Shown in pieces: positions 30,567-39,947 of a DNA stretch of 64,000 bases. Numbering within the stretch: the first letter of the stretch is position 1; every line of letters begins with the position of its first letter. Source of the DNA: Candidatus Parcubacteria bacterium (GTDB lineage Bacteria > Patescibacteria > ABY1 > UBA1558 > GWA2-36-10); assembly GCA_018669975.1 (NCBI GenBank), contig JABHSK010000002.1, positions 62,001 through 126,000 on the forward strand, in the 5' to 3' direction. Under the pieces are notes generated by a model. The model made no database searches and was not told the origin of the DNA. It saw nothing but the letters and a program-made list of their open reading frames with translations. The position numbers were made by a program, and so were the translations under genes.

Positions 30567-31748
30567 ATGAAAAATAATACTAAATTAGGTTTTACACTCG
30601 TCGAGCTCCTAGTAGTTATAGCCATCATGGGCGTTCTAGCATCCATATCTTTTGTTGCTTTAAATACAGTTAGAGACAAAGCAAATGATGCCCATAGAAT
30701 TTCTGAACTAACTCAAATGAGAAAAGCACTAGAAATATACTATCAAGCGCATGGTTACTATCCACAATTTTCAACTCCTAGTTGGGGCACCTCCAAACCC
30801 TTTGACGATTGGGAGATTGCACGAAACTGGGGTGATATTATTGACACACTGCATGGCGAAGGTATTTTTCTAGAAACTGCTGAGTTAGATAATTCTGGAT
30901 ACAATATGGCTGTTCAAGACCCTCTTTATGATCCAACTAGTCATGCAAATTCCTACCAATATATGCCTTCGGGTGACCATGCAGATCCAACTCCAGATTC
31001 TAAACCACAAAATTTTCGTATCAGAGTTAAGCTAGAAAATTTAAATAACCCAATATTAGACAATAGTTATGATGGTCCATTTTTCTACTATGATGAAGAT
31101 CATGAGGGCTCATATAATAACCAACTTAATTCCTGCACATCAGACTTAGGATACTGGTGCATAGGTCCTCCGGAAAACTTTGAAACTTTTGTTTCAGGAA
31201 AACCCGTCATCTATCTTTATCCAACTGAAAAAACAGCCGTGTCTGTTGAAGTTAATACTAAGAAAATAACTGAATCAATACCAGATTATAATGGTGGTTG
31301 GAATGTCACAGCTTACCCAGATGGCACTATTGAAAATTCAGTTGACGGACAAACTTACCCTTATTTATTCTGGGAAGGCCCATCCTACAAGCCGCGGGTA
31401 GATAGAACCAAGGGTTTTGTCATAGCCACAAATCAAGTAGAATCATTCTTGGCTGAAAAACTAGGTGCTCAAGGTTTAAAGGCAAAAGAATACGATGAGT
31501 TTATAGAGTTTTGGGCTCCTCGCATGAAGAACAAGGATTATGTCTATGTTTATTTCATGCCGCAAGTAGATTATGATAAATTAATCCCAATGGACATTTC
31601 CCCTCAGCCAGACACTGTAATTAGAACTTATATGTTATTCAAATCTTTAGATGAGCCTATTGATGTCGCTCCGCAAAAACTATCTGCGCCAGAGAGAATT
31701 GGCTTTACTGTAGTAGAATGGGGTGGAGATCTCAAAGAATTAAAATAA
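30567..31748 (+). CDS. Type IV prepilin-like N-terminus fused to a KPVIYLYP domain
   Basis: 393 aa. A class III leader MKNNTKLG is cut before F9, then FTLVELLVVIAIMGVLASI with Glu at position 5 of the mature form (E13), the standard type IV pilin/pseudopilin helix. A pseudopilin-like part with YYQAHGYYP follows to about 190. The C-terminal 200 residues begin KPVIYLYPTEKTAVSVEV and form a separate domain found as a stand-alone surface domain in CPR and other bacteria; function unknown. It may be displayed on a pilus-like fibre. Confidence 0.82.
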   Translation: MKNNTKLGFTLVELLVVIAIMGVLASISFVALNTVRDKANDAHRISELTQMRKALEIYYQAHGYYPQFSTPSWGTSKPFDDWEIARNWGDIIDTLHGEGIFLETAELDNSGYNMAVQDPLYDPTSHANSYQYMPSGDHADPTPDSKPQNFRIRVKLENLNNPILDNSYDGPFFYYDEDHEGSYNNQLNSCTSDLGYWCIGPPENFETFVSGKPVIYLYPTEKTAVSVEVNTKKITESIPDYNGGWNVTAYPDGTIENSVDGQTYPYLFWEGPSYKPRVDRTKGFVIATNQVESFLAEKLGAQGLKAKEYDEFIEFWAPRMKNKDYVYVYFMPQVDYDKLIPMDISPQPDTVIRTYMLFKSLDEPIDVAPQKLSAPERIGFTVVEWGGDLKELK

Positions 31749-31762
31749 ATAATACTCTAACT

Positions 31763-31794
31763 AAAAAAGACGGCTGCTCAGCTGTCTTTTTTTA
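31763..31794 (+). terminator. Terminator of the pilin fusion gene
   Basis: GACGGCT pairs with AGCTGTC (one G-U) around GCTC, then TTTTTTT. Confidence 0.78.
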
Positions 31795-31812
31795 TATCTA
31801 TAAAACTTCTAA

Positions 31813-32079
31813 TTATTTATGAGAAACCACCAACCAACCAGATAAAAGAAAAAAGAAAAAAATAAACATAACTATAATCATCGCTACTTTAACTCCCGGA
31901 TTTTTACTATGAGGAATAACTAATTCTGTAACACCAATAGACATAAGACCGATGCCTAATACAGCCGTAAAAAATGTCACAATACCTCCCAAGCCATACT
32001 GTGTTAATAATATCATAATCAAAAACAGGTTGGCTCCAAATAATAATATTCCTATAGAGGCTATCTTTTGATTACTCAT
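31813..32079 (-). CDS. Small membrane protein
   Basis: 88 aa with three hydrophobic segments (about 7-27, 31-53, 63-84). TAAAAT lies 6 nt before the ATG, without a Shine-Dalgarno site. No family recognised. It follows the methyltransferase gene by 20 nt on the same strand and may share its transcript. Confidence 0.5.
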   Translation of the reverse strand: MSNQKIASIGILLFGANLFLIMILLTQYGLGGIVTFFTAVLGIGLMSIGVTELVIPHSKNPGVKVAMIIVMFIFFFFLLSGWLVVSHK

Positions 32080-32099
32080 AAACGTATTTTAATGATTAC

Positions 32100-32816
32100 C
32101 TATTTCTTTACCTGGGCTTTAACAATCATGGAACCTCCTAGGGATGGAAATAATTTTGCCAACACCCGACTCTTTAAAAATAATTTTCCTATATCCGCTA
32201 CCACATAGTTTGCTTTAAAGGCTTTTATTTTATAACCTGTCTGATGCAATGAATCTTTTAGAGAACTAAAAGTAAACGGTCTAATGTGTAGATATAAAAT
32301 TTCATGCATAGGATTTGTATGTCGTGGTGCCTTACCAAATAAAAATTTTACCCTATCATCAATCCTAGCTAAATTTGGAGTAGTAAGTATTAAAAATCCA
32401 CCTGGCTTTAAAACTCTTTTAATCTCCAATAGAAAAGCCCTGGCATCTATGACGTGTTCTATCACCTCACCTGCAAACACAAAATCAAAACTATTCTTAG
32501 TATAAGGCAATTTCTTGGTCACATCCCCTACTTTCATATTTATTCCTCTAGCTGTAGCTTTTTTTGCGCAAGCACTAGAAGCTTCTAAACCATGGACTGA
32601 TACTCCTGTTTGTTTTTTTATGTCTTTCTCAATAATACCCGTAGAACAACCCAGGCTTAATAAGTTTAAATCTTTTTTATTAACACTTTTACTTACTTCT
32701 TCTTTTATTAAATCAATAGCAATAGCAATACGCTTAACATGATAATCCTTCTTCAAATATTCCATGCCGGAATCATCACTATACTCTGATTTATTTAATT
32801 TAAAAATATCACTCAT
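32100..32816 (-). CDS. SAM-dependent methyltransferase (class I)
   Basis: 238 aa. SAM-binding motif I is LNLLSLGCSTGIIE near residue 50; then GDVTKKLPYTKNSFDFVFAGEVIEHV and LKPGGFLILTTPN, as in the Methyltransf_11/UbiG-like group. C-terminal residues carry an RHTNPMHEILYLHIRPFTF segment typical for methyltransferases acting on sugars or lipids in exopolysaccharide loci. The substrate is unknown. Confidence 0.85.
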   Translation of the reverse strand: MSDIFKLNKSEYSDDSGMEYLKKDYHVKRIAIAIDLIKEEVSKSVNKKDLNLLSLGCSTGIIEKDIKKQTGVSVHGLEASSACAKKATARGINMKVGDVTKKLPYTKNSFDFVFAGEVIEHVIDARAFLLEIKRVLKPGGFLILTTPNLARIDDRVKFLFGKAPRHTNPMHEILYLHIRPFTFSSLKDSLHQTGYKIKAFKANYVVADIGKLFLKSRVLAKLFPSLGGSMIVKAQVKK

Positions 32817-32858
32817 TTATAAATTACTATTTTTTTAAATAATATATTTTCATTATAA

Positions 32859-32891
32859 CAAAAAACCATTCCTTTTGGAATGGTTTTTTGT
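32859..32891 (-). terminator. Terminator after the 32912 gene
   Basis: AAAAAACCATTCC pairs with GGAATGGTTTTTT around TTTT. TATAAT for the next minus-strand gene begins almost directly after it. Confidence 0.85.
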
Positions 32892-32911
32892 TACTTATAC
32901 ATATTTATTGA

Positions 32912-34846
32912 TTATTGAGGTACAAAATCCTCAGTTGGTCGGATGTCTATATACTTGCTTGGTGGGCAAGTAGCCCTATTTAAAAGTAAACTATCGTGAT
33001 ATGGCTTACCATTTCGATCGTAGAAATAAGCTTTACTATTATTCCCCTCTCCCCATCCTGGCACCAAAGTAGGCGGCACGCAAAGGTTATAATATCTACT
33101 CCCATCAGCTGTAATAGAAATATTTCTATAAGGAAGATTAAATATCTCTATTGGACCTGCGTTTAAAAGCATAGCTAAAGGAGACTTTATATTGTCTCCA
33201 CTTATTGGATTTAAATCTGAATAAACATTGTCTGTTAAATTTAATACTCCTATATGTTCCATATGTTGAAAATCAGCCTCGAAGACAGCATCAACAGAAT
33301 AATTCAGAATACCTGGCTCTACATCTAAATCTCGATCTAACTCTGCGGCACTTATATTTTGTACGTCCAGTGCCCTAGCTAATATATCATCACAATCCTG
33401 TGGTATAGCTCTACGCATCAACAAACTATCATAATATGGTGTACCATTGTTATCATAAAAATATAACTTGCGCTCATAGGGAGGTAGGTCTCTAACAGGA
33501 ATGACTGTTTTTGGCACACAAATGGTATGACTATTGCCATCAATATCAGAAATGTTAACTATACGTGCTGGTACAGTTTTTTGTTCCTGTTGAGCATCCA
33601 CATGATCCACTTCTATAACTAAAGGGGCTTTCTTACCAATATCACCATATCCTGAGCCAAGATTAAAATAATTTCCTCCTAAATCCAGGGTTCCATAATA
33701 GGTCCAATAGGTATTAAAGTCCACCAAGAACTTGATCTCTGGTGCATAATGAGGAAAGTCTCGCACTGTCAAATTAGCGTTAGCATCACCAATATCCTCA
33801 ATATCTAGAGCCCTATCTAAAACAGTATTACAATCCACTGCCAATGCTCTTTGTGTCAATAAAGTATCGTGATAAGGTGTGCCGTTTTTATCATAAAAAT
33901 AGATCACTGGCTCAGGATAGAGCAGAGAATGCCCCATTAATTCGGTGGCTGGTAAACAAATATTATATTCTTGGCCTTCAAAATCAGAAATATTAATTAT
34001 CCTAGCTGGCACAGTTGTACTCTCATTCATTGACCCACCTGAAATACTCACTGCTAAAGGAGAGGTTATATTATTAGGCATGCCATTGCCACCACCAAAA
34101 TTATTTATACTCATATCTAAAAAACCAAAATCATGTGTATAATCCTGAAAGTCTGTATGAAACTTTGCATGAATTTGATGGTTGGTCTCCACCATAGTAA
34201 CTAAATTAACTACGGCTGAACTAATCTCCTCTATGTCTAGAGAATTTGCTAAAATTTCATCACAATTTTTAGATAGTACTCTTTGACCAAGCAACGCATC
34301 ATAATAAGGATTTCCCTCAACATCATAATAATAAGAAAAGCTATCATTTGGCCAATCATTTGGCCCTGCAGTTTCAGTAGTTGGCATACACAAATTATAT
34401 TCCTGGCCCTCTAGACTAGAAATATGAATAATACGTGATGGAATAGTCTGAAGCCCAGAAGCAGAATGGCTCAATTTTACTTGTAATGGGCTAGTACTAG
34501 AAGTGTATACTGGGCTACCTTGATGATAATAATTTGTTTCTATATCTAACCTTCCTAAATTAGTATCATCTATTATAAATTCTGCGCTAGGCCTAATCTG
34601 ACCCTCCCAGTAAGCCATGCTAACCTTGGCATCACCAATATCTTCAACCATTAAAGGTGTAGGAACAACCCTAGGTAAAGGTACAAAGTTTCTACTTTTA
34701 GTAATCCTCATGGGCTTTTTTACCATACCCATAGCCAGGCCGGCAAAATTAAGCCCTAACATAAAAGCAGATATCATCATTATACCGATGACTACTTTTT
34801 GCGCAGTGGCCACTTGTCCTTTGACCTTTGTTTTTGCTTTTTTCAT
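32912..34846 (-). CDS. Membrane-anchored protein with four tandem repeats of about 140 aa
   Basis: 644 aa. One N-terminal membrane segment (about 17-40), then four repeats. Each repeat has DI.DA..., a beta-rich stretch with LD......Y, PARI.NIS...G..YN.C.P.T, YFYD..G.PYYD.LL..RA and a closing C..IL aspartate-rich hinge (for example NGTPYHDTLLTQRALAVDC). The conserved Cys in each copy suggests disulfides. Repeat 4 is degenerate at the end. The protein is not recognised and may be a surface adhesin or fibre. Confidence 0.65.
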   Translation of the reverse strand: MKKAKTKVKGQVATAQKVVIGIMMISAFMLGLNFAGLAMGMVKKPMRITKSRNFVPLPRVVPTPLMVEDIGDAKVSMAYWEGQIRPSAEFIIDDTNLGRLDIETNYYHQGSPVYTSSTSPLQVKLSHSASGLQTIPSRIIHISSLEGQEYNLCMPTTETAGPNDWPNDSFSYYYDVEGNPYYDALLGQRVLSKNCDEILANSLDIEEISSAVVNLVTMVETNHQIHAKFHTDFQDYTHDFGFLDMSINNFGGGNGMPNNITSPLAVSISGGSMNESTTVPARIINISDFEGQEYNICLPATELMGHSLLYPEPVIYFYDKNGTPYHDTLLTQRALAVDCNTVLDRALDIEDIGDANANLTVRDFPHYAPEIKFLVDFNTYWTYYGTLDLGGNYFNLGSGYGDIGKKAPLVIEVDHVDAQQEQKTVPARIVNISDIDGNSHTICVPKTVIPVRDLPPYERKLYFYDNNGTPYYDSLLMRRAIPQDCDDILARALDVQNISAAELDRDLDVEPGILNYSVDAVFEADFQHMEHIGVLNLTDNVYSDLNPISGDNIKSPLAMLLNAGPIEIFNLPYRNISITADGSRYYNLCVPPTLVPGWGEGNNSKAYFYDRNGKPYHDSLLLNRATCPPSKYIDIRPTEDFVPQ

Positions 34847-34929
34847 AGTTATTAAATTTTTAAGAATTTATTTTATATAAAAATATTATACCACAAATAA
34901 ATATATTTTGAAAATATAAATTTTTTTTA

Positions 34930-34956
34930 ATCAAAAAACCTACCTTTTCGGTAGGT
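34930..34956 (-). terminator. Terminator after the nagZ-like gene
   Basis: ACCTACC (34938-34944) pairs with GGTAGGT (34950-34956); T run on the minus strand. Confidence 0.8.
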
Positions 34957-34981
34957 GGTAAATTTATTATAATGGTTTGTC

Positions 34982-36112
34982 TCAAATTTCTTTCTTTAAT
35001 TTCAATATTTTTAATACACTGGCATCAATCTGCTCCATACTTATCTCTCCATCATTTACAGCTTGGATAATCGCATTATATGCCTCAGCTTGTTTTTCTG
35101 GTGTACTAGTATACAGCAAAATGTCATTGCCAGCCTGTATAGCTTTTACCGCTGCCTCAACATTTGAATAATTATTAATCAAAGCGCCCATTTCCATATC
35201 ATCAGTAATAACAACGCCATTATAACCAAGTTGATCTTTTAAAATATCTTGAATAAAAACTTTTGACAGGCTACTTGGATTACCCTTGTCTATATTTTCA
35301 TATACTATATGACCAACCATAATCATCTTTGGCTCACTCTCTCTTATTACATCCTTAAATGGTTGTAAGCTATTACCTAACTCTGTTTTAGTAATGTAGA
35401 CCGTAGGTAAATCTTGATGGGAATCAATAGAGCCATTGTCATGCCCAGGAAAATGTTTTGGTACAGCAATAATATCATTATCTTGATAACCAGTTACCAT
35501 TGACTGAGCTAACACAGAAATATGCTCTAAACTACCCCTGAAAACCCTGTTATATAAAAATGAATTAAAATTATCTATAATATCAAGCACGGGAGAATAA
35601 TTTACATTTATACCCAAAGCCTTGAGCTCTTTGGCTCTAGCTACCGCTGTTGCATATGCCTGTTCTTCGCTATCAATCTCTGCCTGAGGGGTAAATTCTT
35701 CTACTCCCTTTATCTTTAGTCTAGAAACTACTCCACCCTCTTGGTCAACTGAAACAAATAAAGGAATACCTGGGTTAGTCTCCAGTGACATTTCTTGCAA
35801 GGTATCTATTAGTTCTTTTGTCTGCCCTTGATTAACAAAATTATACTTCATCAATATCACACCACCAATATTTCTTTGATTAATCATCTTAGAAATATAA
35901 TAATCAGGTTTGGGGCCCCAAAAACCAACCATCAACATCTGACCAACTTTATCCTCTAGTGTCATGTTTTCCAACATCTGCCCTGGATCTAAGGTAGCCA
36001 ATGTATTCACATCTTCAGTGGCTTGATCATTAACCTGTCTATCTCCAGTTACTAAAAAATAAACCAACCCCAAAGCAACTAAAATGATAAGTATTAAAAT
36101 TAACTTTTTCAT
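34982..36112 (-). CDS. Glycoside hydrolase family 3 (NagZ-like beta-N-acetylhexosaminidase)
   Basis: 376 aa with an N-terminal membrane anchor (about 4-20). Family motifs: SVDQEGGVVSRL, AVPKHFPGHDNGSIDSHQDLP (catalytic His and Asp loop of NagZ) and the nucleophile region VVITDDMEMGAL. NagZ removes N-acetylglucosamine from muropeptides; here the anchor places the enzyme outside the membrane, unlike cytosolic NagZ. A role in cell wall turnover is likely. It lies 9 nt after the 36122 gene. Confidence 0.9.
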   Translation of the reverse strand: MKKLILILIILVALGLVYFLVTGDRQVNDQATEDVNTLATLDPGQMLENMTLEDKVGQMLMVGFWGPKPDYYISKMINQRNIGGVILMKYNFVNQGQTKELIDTLQEMSLETNPGIPLFVSVDQEGGVVSRLKIKGVEEFTPQAEIDSEEQAYATAVARAKELKALGINVNYSPVLDIIDNFNSFLYNRVFRGSLEHISVLAQSMVTGYQDNDIIAVPKHFPGHDNGSIDSHQDLPTVYITKTELGNSLQPFKDVIRESEPKMIMVGHIVYENIDKGNPSSLSKVFIQDILKDQLGYNGVVITDDMEMGALINNYSNVEAAVKAIQAGNDILLYTSTPEKQAEAYNAIIQAVNDGEISMEQIDASVLKILKLKKEI

Positions 36113-36121
36113 ACTTTTATA

Positions 36122-36685
36122 TTAAGAAATGTTATGACTAATAAACCTAAATATTATCCAAAATGAATATATACCAAAAATTCCAAAAACTACAAATTTA
36201 CTAAAAAAGTTTTTATTAGCTTTATTGGCAAAAAGAAAAGGCAACCAAGAAGTCAGTATAAATAAAAGAGCAGTGCCAATATAACTATTTTTTGCAGCTA
36301 ATGAATGCCCAATGTCTATAAATATTCCCGATGCCCTATTCAAGGTATCCATTGAGTTAAAAAAGATCATTGCACCAAAACCTAAAGCAGTAGACACTAA
36401 GCCAAAATTTGCCAAATACGGTGCCCACTTTTGTTTTTGCGTTAAATCCCTCTTTAGATAAAATGTATATAGGAAAAAATAAAATAAAATAAGTATAGAA
36501 AATAATACTACAAATAATATTTGAATAGCATCTGTCTGGTCATATGATTCATCTACAAGCCTCAAAATCAAAAAATTCGGTATCAAATACGCTGTAACTA
36601 TAACCATTATGACTACGAAAGAAAATAATACTCGCCGCCATAGTTTGGGCTGCTTCATTGGCATGATAGGCAACTCACTTTTCAT
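36122..36685 (-). CDS. Five-segment membrane protein
   Basis: 187 aa, hydrophobic segments at about 17-37, 51-73, 88-107, 131-150 and 160-180. Not recognised. It is co-directional with the NagZ-like gene and 25 nt from the 36711 gene, so an envelope role is possible. Confidence 0.5.
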   Translation of the reverse strand: MKSELPIMPMKQPKLWRRVLFSFVVIMVIVTAYLIPNFLILRLVDESYDQTDAIQILFVVLFSILILFYFFLYTFYLKRDLTQKQKWAPYLANFGLVSTALGFGAMIFFNSMDTLNRASGIFIDIGHSLAAKNSYIGTALLFILTSWLPFLFANKANKNFFSKFVVFGIFGIYSFWIIFRFISHNIS

Positions 36686-36710
36686 AACTTTATCTTTATT
36701 TTAAAAAAAT

Positions 36711-37055
36711 TTATATTTTTTGTTTACTTTTTTTAATTTTTTTTATAACCAAATAAGTAATACTATACAGCATTGTATAAACTACTGCGAACACAGCTGC
36801 AAACATACTAGCAATCAGTGGTGGTGTAGAACACCCCCCTCCCTGCATGGACATATACTTTTGCCCTTCTGGACAACTTGCAGAGCCCGCTAATAAATAC
36901 TCCTTCAAATCCATACCACAAGCCTCCATTAATTTCACCTCATCAGCTACAGGGTACCCACTAACACAAAGCATAGGCTGACTAAGCATAATCATAAATG
37001 ACAAAAACACAACTATTGCCAATAATATAAAATAGGTTTTACTAAAAAATTTCAT
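36711..37055 (-). CDS. Small membrane protein with extracytoplasmic cysteine loop
   Basis: 114 aa: two membrane segments (about 7-28 and 82-103) and an outer loop with four cysteines (C30, C47, C61, C75). No family recognised; the Cys loop could be disulfide-bonded. The C-terminus is Lys-rich. Confidence 0.5.
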   Translation of the reverse strand: MKFFSKTYFILLAIVVFLSFMIMLSQPMLCVSGYPVADEVKLMEACGMDLKEYLLAGSASCPEGQKYMSMQGGGCSTPPLIASMFAAVFAVVYTMLYSITYLVIKKIKKSKQKI

Positions 37056-37064
37056 CGTTTTATA

Positions 37065-38168
37065 CTAAAAATCGTAATTATTATCTAAACTTTTTAAACA
37101 TTTATTCCAACAAGATTCTGCATCTTCTTCATCATCACATTGATCACAACTAGCCTTAGGATACCAATATTCTCTTTCTGGAGAATAGTCTGGAGTCACC
37201 TCTTTTATCCTATTTACAATATCAGCAAGCTCCTGTGGGCAATCCACATAACAAATAACTCCTTTTAATTTTAAATTTTCTATGCTTTTTTCAACACCTT
37301 CTGGATAATAGCTATAAGTCATTGTATATACATTGTCTGCCATATCTTCTTCACCGATATCTTTATATTCATCAAATAATTCATCGTAATCTTCCAGGGC
37401 GATAAACAGGTCGTCATTATTCAAAATCATACCATACACCTCTTTATACTCCTCTTCTGAAATAATACTTCTGTTATAACGATCATTGTCTCCTAGCTTA
37501 TACTGCAAAATTCCTGTATTCAAAAAATCAATTTCACCACCATCTAAAGACATTATATCTGATGTATTATAAAAACGGGTCATCACATGCTGTATGTCAG
37601 CTCCATCAACTAAATATGGCAATCTTTTACATACACCACTCTTACATCCATTTTCACAATCATATTCAATAAAACTATCTACGAAATAACCACTGCCATC
37701 CCCCTCTTCAACACAAGTCATTTCTTTGACCTTTGACTTTCCTTCTACACTCATACACCTATCAGCAATCCGATGTGAAACGGCATTCTTGCTTATAAAT
37801 TGAATATAACCATCTATATATTTATCGTCCTCGCCTTCAAAAGAATCACTATCAAAGCATGTCCCTGTTTTACATTCTCCGTCTCGCCACATACCGTCTG
37901 CTTCTACACAATTTTCTTGCATCCTTACTAGTCTGTCTTTTTCAAAATCACTTAATTCCACCCCCTGCTCTATACTGACAGCACCCCGATCTTTGTCTCC
38001 TGGTTTTGACAATTTATATTTTTTATATAAAGAAAACCCTGGACCTATTACTACTAAAACAAGAATAATAATACTAATTATTAATGCCCAATTTTTTTTA
38101 TCTTCGGCCAGCTCCTCATGTGACACTGGATTATACTCATGCTCCAAATTTTGATTTTTGTCTGCCAT
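37065..38168 (-). CDS. Membrane-anchored cysteine-rich protein
   Basis: 367 aa: cytoplasmic N-terminus of about 25 residues, one membrane segment (about 28-48), then an acidic extracytoplasmic region with clustered cysteines (NCVEADGMWRDGECKTGTC, then C, C, C..CKSGVC). The C-terminal ASCDQCDDEEDAESCWNKCL holds five more. TAAAAT lies 6 nt before the ATG. No known domain. The pattern resembles other Cys-rich CPR surface proteins in this window. Confidence 0.55.
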   Translation of the reverse strand: MADKNQNLEHEYNPVSHEELAEDKKNWALIISIIILVLVVIGPGFSLYKKYKLSKPGDKDRGAVSIEQGVELSDFEKDRLVRMQENCVEADGMWRDGECKTGTCFDSDSFEGEDDKYIDGYIQFISKNAVSHRIADRCMSVEGKSKVKEMTCVEEGDGSGYFVDSFIEYDCENGCKSGVCKRLPYLVDGADIQHVMTRFYNTSDIMSLDGGEIDFLNTGILQYKLGDNDRYNRSIISEEEYKEVYGMILNNDDLFIALEDYDELFDEYKDIGEEDMADNVYTMTYSYYPEGVEKSIENLKLKGVICYVDCPQELADIVNRIKEVTPDYSPEREYWYPKASCDQCDDEEDAESCWNKCLKSLDNNYDF

Positions 38169-38198
38169 ATTTTTATTTTAATAACATGTTTAGTATAC

Positions 38199-38230
38199 CA
38201 AAAAATCACTCCTAATGGAATGATCTTTTT
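38199..38230 (-). terminator. Terminator between 38244 and 38168 genes
   Basis: ATCACTCC/GGAATGAT with one mismatch, minus-strand T run, immediately followed by TATACT for the next gene. Confidence 0.7.
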
Positions 38231-38243
38231 ATAATGAAATAAA

Positions 38244-39152
38244 TTATTTTACCTCTCCGTATGCGTCATCTTCAAATTTTTCCTTGAAGTAAGTAGCAAA
38301 CTTTGAAGCAATATATACTCTAAATTTCTCAATGTCCACTTCAGAGGCCTTATTTTTTATTCTCTCCAAAACATTAGCTGGAAATATAGCTACTAAAAAT
38401 TCTGGATACTCATAGCTATCATCACCAGCTCGTTCATGCAACTCAACTAATTGGTCTTTAAGCTCTCCATATTTTGCCCATTTCTTTTCTATCAAATACT
38501 CCCAATCATCTCCCGTTAAATCACTCTTATCAATTATATCTAAACCATCGAATTTAGTTTGTTTTGCAAACTCAGAAGCATCTAAACCTAACTGGCTCAT
38601 CTCTGCTTCAAGTACCTGATAGTCTAAAATATGCTTACCGCCGGAATCTTCAGCTGCTTTTTTCTTCATGGTAGCTAACATTTCCAATGATATTGGCCTA
38701 ACATTTATTCCACCTATCTCTTTTTCGTCTTCTGGAAAACCACTAGCTGGGAAACTCCAATCTGCCACTTCATAATTACCTGTTTCAGAATTTATATCAA
38801 GCATGGCAACGTCTGCCCTGATACCTGTCTCTGGATTAGTGGCTCTAAATTTGTTACCCCAACCTTCTTCAACTATAAAACCTCTGTCCTCTAAATCTAA
38901 AATCACCTCATCTATATCATCAGTAGTAGTAAAATAATCTATGTCATTTGTTATGTCTCTGTGTGGCTCACCTAAGTGTGCTGCTATTGATAAACTACCC
39001 ATCAACCAAACCTTCTTACCATGCTCATTAAAAACCTTCTGAAAATCACTGGCAGATTTCAAAATTTCTGGACTTATACTGGCTTCTTTCTCTGTTTTTT
39101 CTACGACTCCTGCTACGGGAAGACTCTCTTTATTTCTATCTTCAAAACCCAT
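38244..39152 (-). CDS. Nucleotidyltransferase-like (AbiEii/MNT-type) protein
   Basis: 302 aa. A nucleotidyltransferase core is seen at about residues 40-120: KVWLMGSLSIAAHLG, then TNDIDYFTTTDD with the acidic pair, and IRADVAMLDI with the third acid. This pattern belongs to the polymerase-beta superfamily, including AbiEii-type toxins and tRNA-like transferases. No antitoxin adjoins, so a toxin-antitoxin role is unsupported. The C-terminal 130 residues are helical and charged. Confidence 0.6.
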   Translation of the reverse strand: MGFEDRNKESLPVAGVVEKTEKEASISPEILKSASDFQKVFNEHGKKVWLMGSLSIAAHLGEPHRDITNDIDYFTTTDDIDEVILDLEDRGFIVEEGWGNKFRATNPETGIRADVAMLDINSETGNYEVADWSFPASGFPEDEKEIGGINVRPISLEMLATMKKKAAEDSGGKHILDYQVLEAEMSQLGLDASEFAKQTKFDGLDIIDKSDLTGDDWEYLIEKKWAKYGELKDQLVELHERAGDDSYEYPEFLVAIFPANVLERIKNKASEVDIEKFRVYIASKFATYFKEKFEDDAYGEVK

Positions 39153-39186
39153 AATTCTAACTTAATTATTATACGCTTATATCAAT

Positions 39187-39483
39187 TTAGTACTCTTTAT
39201 TAGGATCAAAACAAGCACATTGTGAATATTCATGCTCTATACCAGCTGGCCAAAGAGTTCCCTTCTCTAGACATGCTGGCTTATCAACCTCACCTGGACA
39301 AATAAATCCTAAATCTCTACAAGAAATACTAATATTGCACTCTAATTCACCTTTCCTTAATTGTTCATTGATTTCAAAATTTGAAAATGGTGCAAATGGT
39401 TCTGTGGTATCGGTATTTTTATCTGTAGTACAACCAGCTCCCATCAATAGTGGAATGACTAAAATTAATAAAAGTTTTTTCAT
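39187..39483 (-). CDS. Small cysteine-containing lipoprotein
   Basis: 98 aa with lipobox LMGAGC (Cys 18) and six further cysteines in the mature part (LECNISISCRDLGFICPGE ... PACLEKG ... CACFD). Function unknown. It resembles the tails of other Cys-rich secreted proteins in the window. Confidence 0.62.
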   Translation of the reverse strand: MKKLLLILVIPLLMGAGCTTDKNTDTTEPFAPFSNFEINEQLRKGELECNISISCRDLGFICPGEVDKPACLEKGTLWPAGIEHEYSQCACFDPNKEY

Positions 39484-39505
39484 GTCCTTAAGTTTAAATG
39501 ATTAT

Positions 39506-39838
39506 TTATAATTCTCCTTGTCCATAATCTTGTCCATAATCCAACTCCTCATTAGATTGGAGTTTATCTAAAAATCTCTGCAATATATCTGCATTAGGTG
39601 ATTCGCCAACATTTACAATCGCCTCCTGTAGAGCTTCCTCATCTTTATCCAAATAGGCCTGTGTGCCTTTCATGTACCAGACAAAATCTTTTTCCTTATT
39701 TTCTAAAACAGCCAGATCAATGGCTTCCTGTAAAAATTTTTTACCCTCTTCTATGTCACCAGCTGCCAATTTAGACTGTGCAGTATGAAAAACCTCTATG
39801 TAGGCTGGCGATGGTGTTGATTCAAATATTTTCTCCAT
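39506..39838 (-). CDS. Small helical (TPR-like) protein
   Basis: 110 aa, soluble, with the tetratricopeptide-like pattern AYIEVFHTAQSKLAAGDIEEGKKFLQEAIDLA and a second helix pair. One or two TPR units are likely; partner unknown. TATACT lies 6 nt before the ATG directly after a terminator. Confidence 0.5.
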   Translation of the reverse strand: MEKIFESTPSPAYIEVFHTAQSKLAAGDIEEGKKFLQEAIDLAVLENKEKDFVWYMKGTQAYLDKDEEALQEAIVNVGESPNADILQRFLDKLQSNEELDYGQDYGQGEL

Positions 39839-39947
39839 GGCTTTAGTATATCAAAAAACCACTCCTTTTGGAATGATTCTTTATGTAAAGATTAGTAATT
39901 AGGATAAATTTAAAATTAGGTTTCCAGACCTCAGCAATCTCATATTT

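Noticed and set aside
38244..39152. Type IV toxin-antitoxin (AbiEii) system
   Set aside because: Only the nucleotidyltransferase-like core is seen; no AbiEi-type antitoxin in either neighbour.
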